Of a stretch of DNA of 64,000 nt, positions 1 to 11,615 are shown one piece after another. A program made the translations under genes and the position numbers. The stretch's first letter is position 1, and every line of letters begins with the position of its first letter. Below the pieces are notes generated by a model, which was given only the letters and a program-made list of their open reading frames with translations, was not told where the DNA came from and made no database searches. Source of the stretch: Ceraceosorus guamensis (taxonomy: Eukaryota > Basidiomycota > Exobasidiomycetes > Ceraceosorales > Ceraceosoraceae); NCBI RefSeq assembly GCF_003144195.1, contig NW_020290005.1:1-64000 (forward strand), given 5' to 3'.

Positions 1-811
1 GGGGGGAACAATGAACTCACCGAACTCCTGCAAATGTGCGAGCAGGGTCATGGCAAGTCATTAATGGTAAGATTTGTGTCAGCAAGATGTCCTCTACTGG
101 ACGCGTGGGGTTGCGCCATCCTCCGAGTCTATTCCAGCAGATCACGCCGACGGTACCATCTCATGTTGCTCAAGCCTTTTCTCCCTGTCCCTCAACCCCT
201 CTCGGGTGTCCCGCGAAGTGATCAAAGGACCTATACTAACCGAGGCAATCTGGCTGACGCTGGCGGTCATGGTGGGGTAGAAGTTGAGGACGCTCTCGGC
301 GAGCTCGGTAGCGACAGCACCGACCTCCTCGCCCTGGTTGGGAGAGTAGCCACCAATGAGGTAGGACTGTTGTGCAGAAGGCAAGATGCGTGTCAGACGG
401 GCCGATCGGTGCTAAAGCAACCCTGGGACTGATGTGCACGGCACGAAACGCGCGCGCGCTCCTCGCGTCCGCCCAACGATCATGCCGAGAGATGGGTGGA
501 CTCACCTGGATGCTGGAAGCGTCGTAAGGAGGAGTGCTAGTGCTCGAGTAGGTGCAGTCGAAAGCACGAACGGTAGGGTCACCGACGAGCACGGAGCAGA
601 CACCGGAGCTCTCAGCGCCACCAGCCGGAGCAGAGGTGGGGGAGGAGCTAGGAGCAGAAGAGCTGGACGAGCTGGAAGGAGTAGGAGCAGGGCTAGTGCC
701 AGAAGCAGCGCTAGTGCTTGCGCTCGAGGAGGAGCTCTCGGTGCTTTGTGCTTGTGCTTGACCGCAGACGGCGAGGGCCAGACCCAGAGCGATAGGCAGA
801 GCGAACTTCAT
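1..811 (-). CDS. Secreted Ser-rich protein, 3' end beyond window
   Basis: Unrecognised secreted protein, incomplete because its 3' end lies left of base 1. Exon 1 is 506-811 and exon 2 is 241-366; both are flanked by GT..AG introns and join in phase 0. A further exon probably runs leftward from base 27, but a GTGAGT seven bases into it makes that end unclear. The start codon at 811 opens a clear signal peptide (about residues 1-22, hydrophobic core LPIALGLALAV, ending AQAQ). A Ser/Thr/Pro/Ala-rich stretch (about 23-70) follows, as in O-glycosylated wall or surface proteins. A folded-looking part then has two cysteines (CSVLVG, FDCTYS), SYLIGGYSP and a helical segment. I cannot name the family; a cell-wall protein or a small secreted effector both fit. 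Confidence 0.7.
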
Positions 812-2551
812 CTTGAATGATGTTTGGAAAGCGGAGACGAAAGCGCAAGTGGGGAAGAATGGATGTGCGCGAATGAACGAGAGTGAAGGAGACGAGGTTT
901 TATGGTGGAAGAGAGAGAAGTCAGGTCATTGGCAAGGAAGATCAAGCACCCTTGCGGCATTCACGATTGCCCCATGCCATCCCATTGGTCGCTGCTGATT
1001 TGGACTTCGGCGGCTGCTGCCGATGGAGAGGAAGGCAAGCCCCTGCTTGGTATTGAGCAGGCATGCCGTCAGTCAGCGAACGGATGCCCCATGCAGAGGT
1101 GACGGTGACCGCATGCCAGAGGCTGCTCGCAGCGTGCTTGGCTGCAGGGCTCCACGCATCAAGCCATCGGCCGGCATGATAAGCGAGATGGCCACGGTTG
1201 GCTGAACCCGCACGGAGCAGCAGCAGCAGCTCTCCTGCTGCGCAAGGATGTCAAAGAGCCGTTGGCTAGGGACGCCCGGTCATCCAAAATCAAATGTTGA
1301 GAGGTGAGACTGACAGCGTGCCGGCAAGCACGTCTCTTGCTCTTTCACCTCCTGCAAGATTTGCAGCTCTAGCGCTCATCGTGCAGCTGGGATGCTCCAT
1401 GTGTCGAGCAGGCTGACGGCGGCCGAGCCCTCTGAAGATTCACATTGTTGTGCCAGCGAATTTGAGCGTTTGTGCAAGCCGCCCCTCGGCAGACAGTCGT
1501 GACAGTACATCAGTACTAGTCAGCAGGGATCCGAAAGGAGGGCGCGCGCGCCCACAGCTATCACCGCACAGTCGTGAGTAAATAAGAAGAGCAAGCTGGT
1601 GCCACTACCACTAAGGGAAATGGTAGGAATGCACTCAGACTGCACCAGTCGGCCGTTGACAGCGGTCGTTACAAAAAAGGGACGGCGCGAAGCAAAGCGT
1701 ACTCGGAATCGAGTGAACGTTGTGCGACGTCTCGCAAACAACAGCGCTGGTCGTCAACGATCACGAATCACGAATGCTTGAGGCTCTTCTGGCTGATTCA
1801 GACCAACCTTGCAATACCAAACACAAGACTTTTGGCTGCAAGCTGGGGGCGGGCGATTACTGTAGCGCTCTGCTGCGCGCACATCCCAGGACATTCCGTC
1901 AAGGAGCTTGCTTGACCAGTCACGAGTCACTAGCTCCTCTTGGCTCATCTGTTGTACAGGGCCGTACCAATGGTACCTGACTTGGGCTCACAGCGCATCT
2001 CTCCGCTGTTGTACTCTTGACTGTATCCGCCGCGCTGGACGCTTTGGATGGGCAAGAAATTGTGCCCTCTGCAAGCTGCGCTGCACGACTAGTCGTTAGC
2101 TGCGCTTGGCAGGAGCTTTCGTCCACAGCGAGGGGCCGAATTTGGACGAACCCCTTCTAGCTCGCGCGCAAGCAGATGTGTTGAATGCAGCGGCTGTGTG
2201 AGTACTGTCATGAGTGTGCGTCCAGTACTACTAACACTGCTATTTAGAAGTCGTGCGTATTCCGACTCCTTTCTCCATTATCGGCACCCTTGCGACTGAC
2301 TAATTGTATTTGTTCTCTGCGGATTCTCCGAACCAAACACAAAGCGCACTAGAAGCAGGTCTTCGGCTCCCATTTCAGGGCTGCTAAGCTCAAAGTGCGG
2401 TCAGCCAGCGAGGCTGGCCAACGCGAGAGAGAGCCTAGGGACCAGCTAGCTGAGTCGTCAATATGATGCTACAAAGCGTCAACGAAAGCATCACTCTAGA
2501 TCTCATTTCGTCGATCAAATCGTGAAAAGCGCTTTGGAGCTCGAGCGATCG
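812..2551. other. Intergenic, no gene seen
   Basis: This 1.7 kb stretch separates the start of the Ser-rich protein gene from the end of the SGNH hydrolase gene. It holds only short, overlapping open frames without good starts. There is a short AGC run near 1219-1233 and copies of the dispersed motif near 1758-1779 (two CACGAAT units) and 1918-1933. The part next to base 812 should contain the promoter of the leftward secreted-protein gene. Confidence 0.6.
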
Positions 2552-3941
2552 TCAAGGTGCAGCAACGCCTTCATCGCCCTGAATCAGATCCAGGCCACGG
2601 GCGCCGTCTACTACAAAGCGGGTCATTTTTCTAGCAAAGATGTGCCAGAATCTGGTATACGGATGCAGACCTGAACAACGTCCAGGAGGAGGAGGAAAGT
2701 TGAGGCCATCATCTCAGCGCTTCCTCTCTGCATGATTGCGGTACATCACGCTCTCAACTCACCGTCGTACCAAAAGTAACCGTCACAGCTGGGCAAGGCA
2801 CTGCAAGGCGTCGTAGTGTCCTTGAAGCCATACTCTACACCCGACTTGTGCACTCTATCAAATAGCTCGTAAGCAGGGAAAACGTCAATGGTGGTCCTCA
2901 CTTCTCCTCTGCGCAAGTTGGAGTTGAACTTTTCTAGCAATGCCTGCACGACGACAGCTTGTTGCGCATTGTTCTTTTCAGAGTATTCTTGGGCTTTGGC
3001 TGTGGCATTGGGACCGTAGGCCACCACTTCGGGCGCATATTGCACCGGTGTATTGGATACCAGCACGATGCGCCGGAAGCCTTGCTTGTGGAGTGCATAT
3101 AGACGACTACGAATGCAGCGCGTCTCATTCTCCACGGTCGCGCCGGGAAACAGCAATCCTGGCTTTACGAGCGGTAAAAGCATCGTTATCACCTGGACAG
3201 CAAAAGGGTTTGTGGCCAATAACATTGGTCAGCTCTCCTGAGTGGATGGGGCCGAATGAGCCTGATGGTACGCACGTCATTCCCGCCAATGAAGATGACA
3301 CCGACGGTCGTTGCGGGATCGGAGCCCAAAGTAGGGTGGCTAGGCCAATTTTGGAGGCCATTGCGAAAGGTGCTGATTTGTTTGCCGACACTACCACCGA
3401 TCGCAGCGCAACCTCAGCTACCGAGCTTCGGATAACGTAACGTCCAAGTCACACAACACGGACTCACTCGGGCACCGGTCTTGGAAAGTTGACATTGTCG
3501 CAAGTCGCGCCGGAGTAGGCAAAATTGACCACCTGCCACGGCATGCCGGATACCCTAATTTGCGCCTGGCCCTCCGTCGCTGCTTGGTCCGACACGAGAT
3601 ACTCTGGCCATTCCGGACCTCCTACCGCTCTTCCAATCGGTGGAGGGTTGCAAGCTGGGAAAGGTGGATGCGAGACGTTTGGATACAGTAATCGGTAGGA
3701 ATTGCACGAATCTGTGTAGCTATTTATTTCGAACAAGAGATGAACTTTTAGCCGGGTTCGAGATTGACCTTGTACCGCGTGGCAGTCATTGGCTGACTCG
3801 TTGTCTGGCTCACCTGTCGCCGAATGTGTAAAAATGAGTCACATTTCGAGATGCCTGAGCTGGGCGAGCGGGCGCCGAGAAAGCGCCTGTCCAGAGCGAT
3901 CCGAGGCATAGAGCCAACTTCAGTACCGCCGAGGCTCGCAT
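2552..3941 (-). CDS. Secreted SGNH/GDSL hydrolase (CE16-like esterase)
   Basis: A predicted extracellular ester hydrolase of the SGNH/GDSL superfamily, most like the fungal CE16 acetylesterases that deacetylate plant cell-wall sugars. The model has five exons: 3814-3941, 3468-3719, 3276-3390, 2763-3192 and 2552-2670. All introns (77-94 nt) are GT..AG and phase-consistent, giving 347 residues. The start at 3941 opens a signal peptide (residues 1 to about 23, LKLALCLGSLWTGAFSA). Block I FGDSYTD spans residues 40-46 with nucleophile Ser43 and is split across the first intron. Block III GGND ends at residue 165 (Asn164). The catalytic Asp-x-x-His is D308-G-L-H311, rebuilt across the last intron. 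Having every catalytic block recovered only after splicing strongly supports the exon model. The substrate is inferred from family resemblance. Confidence 0.85.
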
Positions 3942-6286
3942 CGTGGGGAAAGGGGAGCGCCACACAAAATTGTGTACAATTAGGCGAGTGGGGGAGGGCA
4001 GACGATGAGTTCAAATTGAGACATTTGGCCTCCTGTTTATAGGAGAATTTCCGGGCGTCAGGTTCAAAAGCTCATCGTCTCGTTTGGCCGCAATGGTGTG
4101 GCGACGGGTCTATGGAAAGGCATGAATGAAGCGGGGCCAAATCGACGCGGGCTAGGTGAGAATTCACATCGCACAATCTTCCGGTCGTTTGTGCAAGGGC
4201 ATAGCGGCATAGACCGCAGGCAAGGAGCAGGAAAATTGTTTTCAGCTTGGCGTGCCATTCGTAAGCTGAGCTTCATTGGCGGAGGGCACATCCGAGTTCC
4301 ACTTGCGCAGCGCCAACTACAGTCAAAGTAGACGTGCGATTGGTTTGTGCATTGCAAAGTCGAGCAAAGAGGACCCGGCGTCAAGCTTCTCATGAGGTGG
4401 ACATGCCTACCTCCATGAATGGAAATCGGCAAACAAGTACCTTTCCCGCTGCACAAGGACCTGCTCCAGTGAAGCTTTGCGAAAGGGCAGAGTCGAAAGT
4501 CTGGAGTTCGAATCAGAATTCGTGTCAGCCTAAAGTCTGATCCAAACGTCTGCCATACTAGCTGATTGAGTGTCAGAGGCTTTGAGACGAGCTGAGCGAA
4601 GCTTCGAATCGTACCCTGTGCAGACGGATGGCAAGACCAGGCACGGCGAGCAACACCTACGGCAAGCGAAGGTCTGGTAGAGAGGCACTGCGGAGTTCAA
4701 GGCAAACTTCCATGGCTTCTTTTATGCGGAGCTCACTTTACCCGACGTGGGCGTTCAATCCAGGAAAGCATGGGCTGTGTGGCTCCTCGCCTCAGCCCGC
4801 CGCGACCGAGCTGTACGCTGCTTTCCAAAGCGAACCCATACGAGGCGATCATCCGGCTAGCTCGTACTGTATTCTTCCATTCGCGCCTTTGTGCCGTGTG
4901 TGGTGTGTGAGCGTGCAAGGGTCGACCATGCAGCAGCGTCCCGATGTGGGCCAACTGAACGGATGTTTTTTGCCGTGCGACGGACGGCTTTCCTGCAGCG
5001 CCTGCAAGGGTCCGTGCATACATCGATTCATCATGCTCTTGGCTGACAATGGCAGAGGGGGAGAAAGTAAGAGCATGACCTTGGCGAAGGTGCAAAACGT
5101 GGGACACGATTCTTGTGTGGATTTCTAGTCACAGTGCTCAAGCACAGACTCTGCTGAGCTCCGTGGCTAGGCTAGCGCGTGGCTCGGCCGATGTGGTGGT
5201 GATCGGTCGATGATGCAAGTCACTGTGACTGCCGTTGCAACGTTGCAAAATTCCAAAATCAAGTATCAGAATCACAATGCAGGATGCACTCTCCTGTAGA
5301 CTCACTCAAGACTCAAGACTGTCTGTCTGACGGATCTGACCGCCTCTCGGGCCCACTTGCTTGTCACGAGCCTCTGTGGGCAAGAAGCCAATCGCATTCA
5401 GCTTCCTTTTCAGCGTGGAATTGTGAGCTCGCTGTGGGTTAGGGCAAGCCAAGCCCCACAACACGGTACAAGATAGAGCTCGTCTTGAGATGCAAGGAGA
5501 GTTGGAGGCTGTACTGTACGTGGGAGGGTGATCAGAAGACAGGAACGCTGGACACGCTGAGCCTCTTTAGCTTGCCTTTCCGCAATTTAGCGCCAATCAC
5601 GGATTGTTCTTGCCGCTGCTGTGTGGGGTGGAGAGTGTGTGTGATGACGAAGGCGACGGGCAAGGCGTGCGAAAACAAAAGAGTGCACAGTAGTAGTAGT
5701 AGGAGTAGTAGTCAGTACCCTTTTGTATGAAGTGGAGGAGCGATCAGCAGGTTATGGGTGAGCTTTGAAGTGGAGGAGCGCGCGCGAATTCACGGGATTG
5801 CTGGCGAGCGTTGCGGTTGCCGCTCCTCGTGTCATCCAAACAGTTCAGTCACGGCTCATGACTATTCGTGATCAGCAGTCACGAGCCAAGACGATGCTCG
5901 AGGAAGATCTGCATCCAGTCTTGAGTCGAGGGGCCAAGCTAAGCTTTGAGCTGAGTCGTGAGTCGTGAGTCGTGAGTCTGAGTTGAGCTAGCGAGTGGAT
6001 GGAAAGGTGATCGCGCGCTGTGCCCAACGGTCTTGTATGCGCGTCGCAAGTCGCGCGCGCCTGTGTGCTCAAGCCTCACGACTCACGACTTCACTTTGAC
6101 TGTGTCTGCATGCACCAAGCGAATGCTGATTGTTCGATTGTGGATCGTTGCGCTCTACAAACTTCGTTCTTGGCCCCAGCTACTACGCATGCCATATCCA
6201 TGCGTCAAGCGATCCTTCGCGCCATGGAGAAGCTCCAGCGATTGGGAGATGCGATCTGGGTTTGAAACACGCTCGGTGTGGTCTTC
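3942..6286. other. Intergenic with dispersed short repeats
   Basis: About 2.3 kb between divergent genes. Open frames such as 4628-5128 have an ATG but no recognisable domain, signal or splice context, so I do not call them genes. The stretch carries an AGT microsatellite (about 5689-5713), a 15-bp direct repeat TGAAGTGGAGGAGCG at 5728-5742 and 5766-5780, and a GAGTCGTG tandem at 5953-5978. The promoter of the gene at 6287 should lie at the right end. Confidence 0.55.
5953..5978. repeat. Tandem GAGTCGTG motif
   Basis: Three overlapping copies of GTGAGTC in direct repeat. Related copies, direct or inverted, occur at about 6066-6089, 36051-36084, 46500-46515, 56212-56232 and 62876-62960. All are outside the exons I call. 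Confidence 0.7.
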
Positions 6287-6919
6287 ATGCCTCGCTCCCG
6301 CCTACCACCACCACTACCGGTCGACATCGAGCGATCCCCGACAAGAGACGGAAAAGAAGGCCAAGCGGGCACCCTACCCATCATGAGCAATGGTCAGAGC
6401 GGACTTCGCAGTCGCAGCCACGCTCACGGCACGCAGAACGGTGCTGAACGCTCCAGCGCGCCGGTCGTCGTGTCCAATGGGAATCGCACCCACCTTCCGT
6501 CTCCTCGACACTCCAAGGACAATCACGAATCCCATCTTACTACTCAGAACGCAAATACGGTCCTCGCGGCAAAGTACGCCGAGACGTTGCGCCTAGCAGA
6601 AGCGGACCGGTCTCCTCCTCTCCTCTCTCGCTTGGCCCTGCTTTGCTTTGTCGCGCTGCTCAGCTTTTACGCGCTCAGGGGCAGAGCGCAAGTGTCTGGC
6701 TGGAAGATGATCAATGAGCGGAATCTCGCACTTGGTACTGCCACACATCCGGACCCGAATGGATGGGTAGGATGGATGGACCTTTTAGGACCTTTTCGAA
6801 ATCTAGCTCACATCAGACTGGCAAGCTCGACGGATTTTGCCGGTCAGGACGACGAGGAAGCCTTGCGAGGCTTGGATTGGGCCGCAGGAACGCAAGACTT
6901 TTGGTCCGAAGACGATTGA
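6287..6919 (+). CDS. Unknown single-span membrane protein
   Basis: A single open frame of 210 residues from the ATG at 6287; a second in-frame ATG at 6383 (context ATCATGAGC) would give 178 residues. I do not recognise a family. The first half is polar and basic (Arg/Ser/His/Asn rich). A strong hydrophobic span at about residues 117-136 (RLALLCFVALLSFYALRG) looks transmembrane. The C-terminal third has WKMINERN, Gly/Trp-rich stretches (NGWVGWMDLLG) and an acidic end (DFWSEDD). The low-complexity N-terminus plus one central anchor suggests a tail-out membrane protein of an organelle or ER. It converges on the MAPEG gene. It could be a lineage-specific orphan; no homology can be claimed. Confidence 0.5.
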   Translation: MPRSRLPPPLPVDIERSPTRDGKEGQAGTLPIMSNGQSGLRSRSHAHGTQNGAERSSAPVVVSNGNRTHLPSPRHSKDNHESHLTTQNANTVLAAKYAETLRLAEADRSPPLLSRLALLCFVALLSFYALRGRAQVSGWKMINERNLALGTATHPDPNGWVGWMDLLGPFRNLAHIRLASSTDFAGQDDEEALRGLDWAAGTQDFWSEDD

Positions 6920-7485
6920 AGCGTCGAGCTGGATTCCACGTCGACTGTCGTGCCCGGGGCCAGACTTGCCCGCAAACGCCGTCACCTTTCCTGTCTAGTG
7001 AAGGGCAGCCAAATGGGACCGAGACGAACAAGGCGGGCAAGGGAACTTGCTTGCGCTGAGCCGCTCTTCGCATCGCGACTCGCAACACAGTCACGCGTGC
7101 TGTGCGACTCAAAAAACACATGCGAGACCACTTCACTTTCGAGGACGCTTTGATCAGGTGCTCACCATTCCTACCGTGTGCACGACAAGCACGAACCTCA
7201 CCACGCGCACCAGCGTTAATACTAGGGCTCAAATCAAGGCGCCTTCAGCCTCCTTCTGGGATGTCCCATCGAGCCGCAATACATGCTCTACCCAACGACG
7301 GTATCTAGCCCGCAATACTTTATAGCGCGTCGTGACATCCTCAGCATTTTGCATCAAAACACCAATCGCACCACACAACCTAATTGATCGCATTTGCACC
7401 TGGAGGTCGCGTTGTGAGAAAGCCATTTCGCACGCTTTCGGACCTCGAAGTCAAAGGGGCGGAAGACACACACATCTAGAGATGT
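6920..7485. other. Convergent intergenic, nothing recognised
   Basis: Contains the 3' flanks of the converging genes on either side. No open frame with domain-like sequence was found on either strand. Confidence 0.5.
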
Positions 7486-8468
7486 CTACTTGAGACCGGC
7501 GAAAGACTTGAGAGGCTCCCATCCAAGCGACAGCTGTTTGCGCGTGGAAATGAAGACAGGCAGTCAGCTTTTCACAGCCGCATGTCCACCGCCTCGCAGA
7601 TGTACCGGCCCACAAACACTCTTCCCTCATCTTCCATGCTGCCACTGCCAAGACTCTCTACTCACGTTGTAAAGACCCGCACTGACGGTCAGCAGAGCAG
7701 TGGCCGTGAAACCGATCGGACGTCCAAGGCCGACTGCATTTGGCGCCTTGATTCCTACATCGTGGGCCACGCGGGCCAAGAACAGGGTGCTGTAAGCAGC
7801 GTGGACCACAGCAGTTGGGGCACCGTTGAGTTCGGAGAGGAAGATGAGGAAAAAGGCGAAGGGGGTGTGCTCGGCAAAGTTTCCAGCAGATCGAACGGCG
7901 CGCTTCAGGTTCTCCTCGTCTTGGGCGTCAGAGGCGGACGCCTTGTGTGCAGGGTCGCGGACCTGTGAAGAGTCGAGGAATGGTGAGCGGAGTTATTCCC
8001 GCGCAGCCAGATGAAGCCTCTCAACGTGTTGCCCCTTGTCAAGAATACGCCTCCATTCTCGCCTAGAGCGAAGCGCTTCGTGACACCTCGATGTTGATCT
8101 AGGTTCCACTCTGGAGCAACACTCACAGATCCAGCCTCGCCTTGACCAATGAAGACACCAGTCTTGAGTCGCAGCTGCAGTCATGCGAGGGAGGAGCGAA
8201 ATCAGCACATTGAGAAGATTGAGCTGCCTGACTCCTTCTCCGATGACTCACAGCGACCACGTTGGTTGTAAGGTAGCTGTGTGAGAGGGCAGTGTGATCG
8301 TGTCAGCCAAAGGGAACTCGAAGCATTGAAGGGAGCATCCTCTGCCCGCACTGTGCGCTTGGGGTGGCGATCTGCATTGTTTGAGATCGATTCAGCACCT
8401 CACCTGTAGTAGCCAGCGAAGAGGGCCGAGTGGGCCAAAGAGGCGGGAGAAAGGACGAAGAGAGGCAT
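7486..8468 (-). CDS. MAPEG-family membrane protein
   Basis: A small integral membrane protein of the MAPEG superfamily, relatives of microsomal glutathione S-transferase and leukotriene C4 synthase. It may conjugate glutathione to lipophilic or oxidised substrates in the ER or outer mitochondrial membrane. Five exons (8404-8468, 8252-8276, 8127-8174, 7666-7962, 7486-7533) give 160 residues; all junctions are GT..AG and in phase. Hydrophobic segments lie near residues 4-24, 34-44, 80-95 and 128-144. The family signature N-x-x-E-x-x-P is present as N74, E77, P80, followed by an SEL motif. LGRPIGF sits before the last helix, and RLKTGVFIG is in the first loop. The length matches the family. The substrate cannot be read from sequence. 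Confidence 0.85.
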
Positions 8469-9856
8469 CTTGGCAAAATATGCGGTGTGCGCTTTGTGAG
8501 GGGGTCAAAGGCTCAGCAAAATGTTGCTCTCGCAGCGAAAGACGATGCATGTGATGCAGAGCATAGGCAGACTCGACTCACCTGGTGCGATTTCTTAAAG
8601 TCTGTCAAGTTGGAGGATGGTGGATTGCAACATCAACGACCGAGCTTCTCAGCCGCAGGAATAAGAAGGTCAAAGGCAGCCCGCGTTGTGATTTGCCTTG
8701 CCTCGAAGCGGGTGGGGTCGCACAGCAGAAGCGCATTCTGATTGATCACGCCCCACAAACCCTGCAGTCGTTGTTGCTGATGATGGGCGTGCGTTGTGCG
8801 CCTGCTGCCTGGCTGATCCGTGCCCTTCTCGCAGCATGGACACGACCAGCAGCAGCGCCGCGCTCGCCAGCCGGCCATGGTCAGCGTGCATGCTGCAGCA
8901 TATATGGCTTGGATTTGATGCCAGACTGATCGCGGAGGCGTACGAGCAGTCACTTATAATTGCATGCCCACTCGTGACTCCAGAAGAATTTGTGGAGGAG
9001 CATCCACAGTTTGAGTTGAGTACAGTCAGAGTACCAGCCTGCCCGCTTGCTGCGTGCGTCATGTCTGCTTTCGTGATCGACAAAGACCCTCAGCGCACGT
9101 GCCACACCAGTTCTGCGTCCCTTTGCTGCATGCGCACCACTGACTCCGAAGAATCACGCTTCTCGAAGCCATGCAGACGCAATCCCTGGATATCACACAA
9201 ACATCTCAGCCTGCGCACAAGTAAACACGGCAATTTTGCTGTACGAGCGCTTGGAAAATGTCTAGCTTGAGTCTGGTTTGTCGTTCTCGCTTTGCGCAGA
9301 GAAGCTTCACCTCTCCAGCAAGCACGGTTTTGGCTAGCTCACCTGCGCGTTGGAAGCGTGACTATACCTGTAGCGTCGAAAATTTGGATCATCCAGCTCC
9401 ATGGATTGATCTTGACTGATCAATCTTGAATTTAAAACCGCTTCTCGCTTCGTGACTTATCACGTGACCGATTTCATCTTCACTACCTTCCGGAACCGCG
9501 ACTCATCATTTGCTAACCAGTCCATGCTCCCCCATGAACGGTGCTCGTGGAGACATCACACACTTGATCGGTCGCATTCGTGCGCTTATTTTCCCGCTCA
9601 AACTCGACCAGAGTGTAGGTCAATCACTCATCCAGTCGCCCTCGAGTGGTTGTCAATTTTGGGTCATCAGGTGTATTCAAATTGCAGGGCAACAAGGGAT
9701 CTTAAGTAGCACCTCCCCGTCCAGCATGAAGCAGGAGGGGCAAGATGCCCATGCATGTCGAGCTCTGGAGCTGCCTTTCCCCAGATGCACTGGTGTCGCG
9801 CTGATCATCGAAAGAATGAGTGGTGAACTTCGCCGCATGAACCCCTGGTCCTTCGT
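8469..9856. other. Intergenic, no supported gene
   Basis: Overlapping open frames of up to 158 residues on both strands (for example 8794-9270) lack starts in good context, domains or splice partners. A TCACGTGA-type palindrome (ATCACGTGAC) lies near 9460. The promoter of the leftward MAPEG gene should be next to 8469. Confidence 0.5.
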
Positions 9857-10641
9857 CTACCTCAAATTTGAGCTGTTCAGTCTTCCCTGCGCAATCAGTA
9901 TCTGAGCTCGAAGCTCATCCCTTTGCGCATCCGTGATAGGTGGTCCAGCTCGCAAATCCTCAAGCCCCTTCTGATTAGACACTTGCAAAGCTTTCAAAGA
10001 GCCCAAAGGACCGATAGGCATCGCCGCAGGAGAAGGCGTATTGTTGTCTCCGCCTCCGAACAGACTCGTGCTGCCGGAGGAGCCGGTTGTATTCGATGCT
10101 AGGGAAGAAGATGAGGCGGATGAAGTGTCGTCGGGCTTCACCTGCGCATGCGGCAAAAGAGGGGACCCGTCAGTTTCGTCAGTCTGTATCTCTGAAGGAC
10201 GAGTGAGGGCTGAGGCCATCGTGTGTGCGGACTTACCTGCCTGATGGAGTAGTAATAAGCTCTGCGGATGCGATTCAAGGCCGATTTAGCAGAATGATCA
10301 GCAAGCCTTGAAGCGCATTTACGAGCTGTAGTGGCCTAAGCAAGTAGCTGCAACCACGCGCTTGACATACCAGCTCCAACCAAGCTTCGGCAGCCGATGG
10401 TTTCCCGCATCGCGGAGTGTCTGCCTTGCAATGTCGACGTCCCACCAACTCACCCGACAGCAAAAGCCATGATAGCAGATCCCGTGATCGCATTTTTGAC
10501 AGCGTAAGGTCTTCTAGCCCTCCTTAGTCCCTCCGAAACACCGTAGCCTCCCGGATGATAAGTCTCGTGCGTCGATCTAGGTGCCGAATACCCGCTCGTT
10601 ATCCTTCCTCCTCTTTCAAAGGCCTCGCCACTCTGAGACAT
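9857..10641 (-). CDS. COA3: Cytochrome c oxidase assembly factor COA3
   Basis: COA3 is a small inner-mitochondrial-membrane protein. In yeast it acts with Cox14 and Mss51 to couple Cox1 synthesis to complex IV assembly. Three exons (10454-10641, 10237-10261, 9857-10141) encode 165 residues. The 25-nt middle exon supplies AYYYSIRQ and completes the transmembrane helix (residues 51-68, AITGSAIMAFAVGAYYYSI). The helix is followed by the family hallmark VKPDD at 72-76. The Ser/Gly-rich C-terminal half is longer than in yeast. The ATG at 10641 is chosen because an ATC-repeat-coded stretch upstream in the same frame is clearly not protein. The gene diverges from NDUFB2 across 974 bp, so the two may share regulation. 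Confidence 0.85.
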
Positions 10642-10882
10642 GGCTGCTTTGCGTGCGCTTGAGAGATCCCTCGTGGTTAGAAAAGGATGCTGTCGAGGTT
10701 TGGGTGCGTTGCGACTTGACAGCAATTGGGAATATGCACGTGTTCCACTGCACAGTTTAGGGCACGCCTGGGGTATTTGCCGTGACCGAGTCCAGTGAAG
10801 GAGACGAATGCTGCTGATCAGCGTCGTGTCTATCGCACCTATTCGACAGCGGGTCAATGAGATGTCTGATTCACTATGGCTA

Positions 10883-10914
<32 letters not shown>

Positions 10915-11615
10915 AATCAAGAGGCTAGTTGTCGCGCGATCTGCGCAAGGTGGAGGGTAAGGACGCGCGCGAGACACGACCAACTTACGGGTGCTCTCTG
11001 TTGCGGCGCATAAGCTGCAACAGAATGTTCGCGACCTTGAGCGGGGCGCTTCTTAGGGCACTCACAACTCAGAACTACCTGTGACGCGCGAGGAGTGTCG
11101 TGGCATCGCAGCATATAGAGTCACCATTTGCTGCTGGATCACTCGGACTGTGCACCTTCGACACCACAACAGTCGCAAGGCTAAGCTTGCGAGATCAAGC
11201 ATTCACGGATCATAATACTCTCGCTGGGCTACAGCTCACCTTTTGCCCATTCCCAACACCTCGGATCAAGCGCGCTTTGGAGCTTTGATCTTCCTCTGTC
11301 TTTTTACCGATTGACTCACCCTCGACGACTAGGCTAGCTCGTGAGTCGAACATCGAATGCTGTGAACAGTGGGGATCGTTGTAGACGACCTCGGTGACGG
11401 AACTTCCGTGCTCTTGAACGAAGATGAAATGCAACGCGACGTGGCTCACCCTGTCGTTCTGATGAGGGCGCCAAAGCCCCATACAAGCGGACAGCGCAGG
11501 CCACAATCAGCGCATGCTGATACTCACCATCTTGCGCTTCTTCCTTCAACAGCTCCTTCTCGATCAGCCCAATCATCATCAAGCGCCCATCCTTTCTGTC
11601 GCTCGTACGATCACA
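10642..11615. promoter_or_regulatory. Divergent COA3/NDUFB2 intergenic promoter region
   Basis: A 974-bp region between two oppositely transcribed genes for small mitochondrial inner-membrane proteins. It includes a perfect (GAT)10 microsatellite at 10885-10914. A CCAAT pentamer (CCCAATCATC) sits near 11568, close to the NDUFB2 start; it could be a HAP-type site, but this is inference from position and motif only. Confidence 0.4.
10885..10914. repeat. (GAT)10 microsatellite
   Basis: Ten uninterrupted GAT units, followed by GATAATC. Read on the minus strand it yields a poly-Ile frame, which is an artefact and not part of COA3. Confidence 0.95.

Noticed and set aside
4628-5128. 166-codon plus-strand frame with an ATG
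   Set aside because: No domain, signal or hydrophobic pattern; a 124-codon frame overlaps it on the other strand; composition resembles non-coding DNA.
10643-10983. N-terminal extension of COA3 containing poly-Ile
   Set aside because: It is the (GAT)10 microsatellite read in frame; there is no ATG at its start, and COA3 starts normally at 10641.
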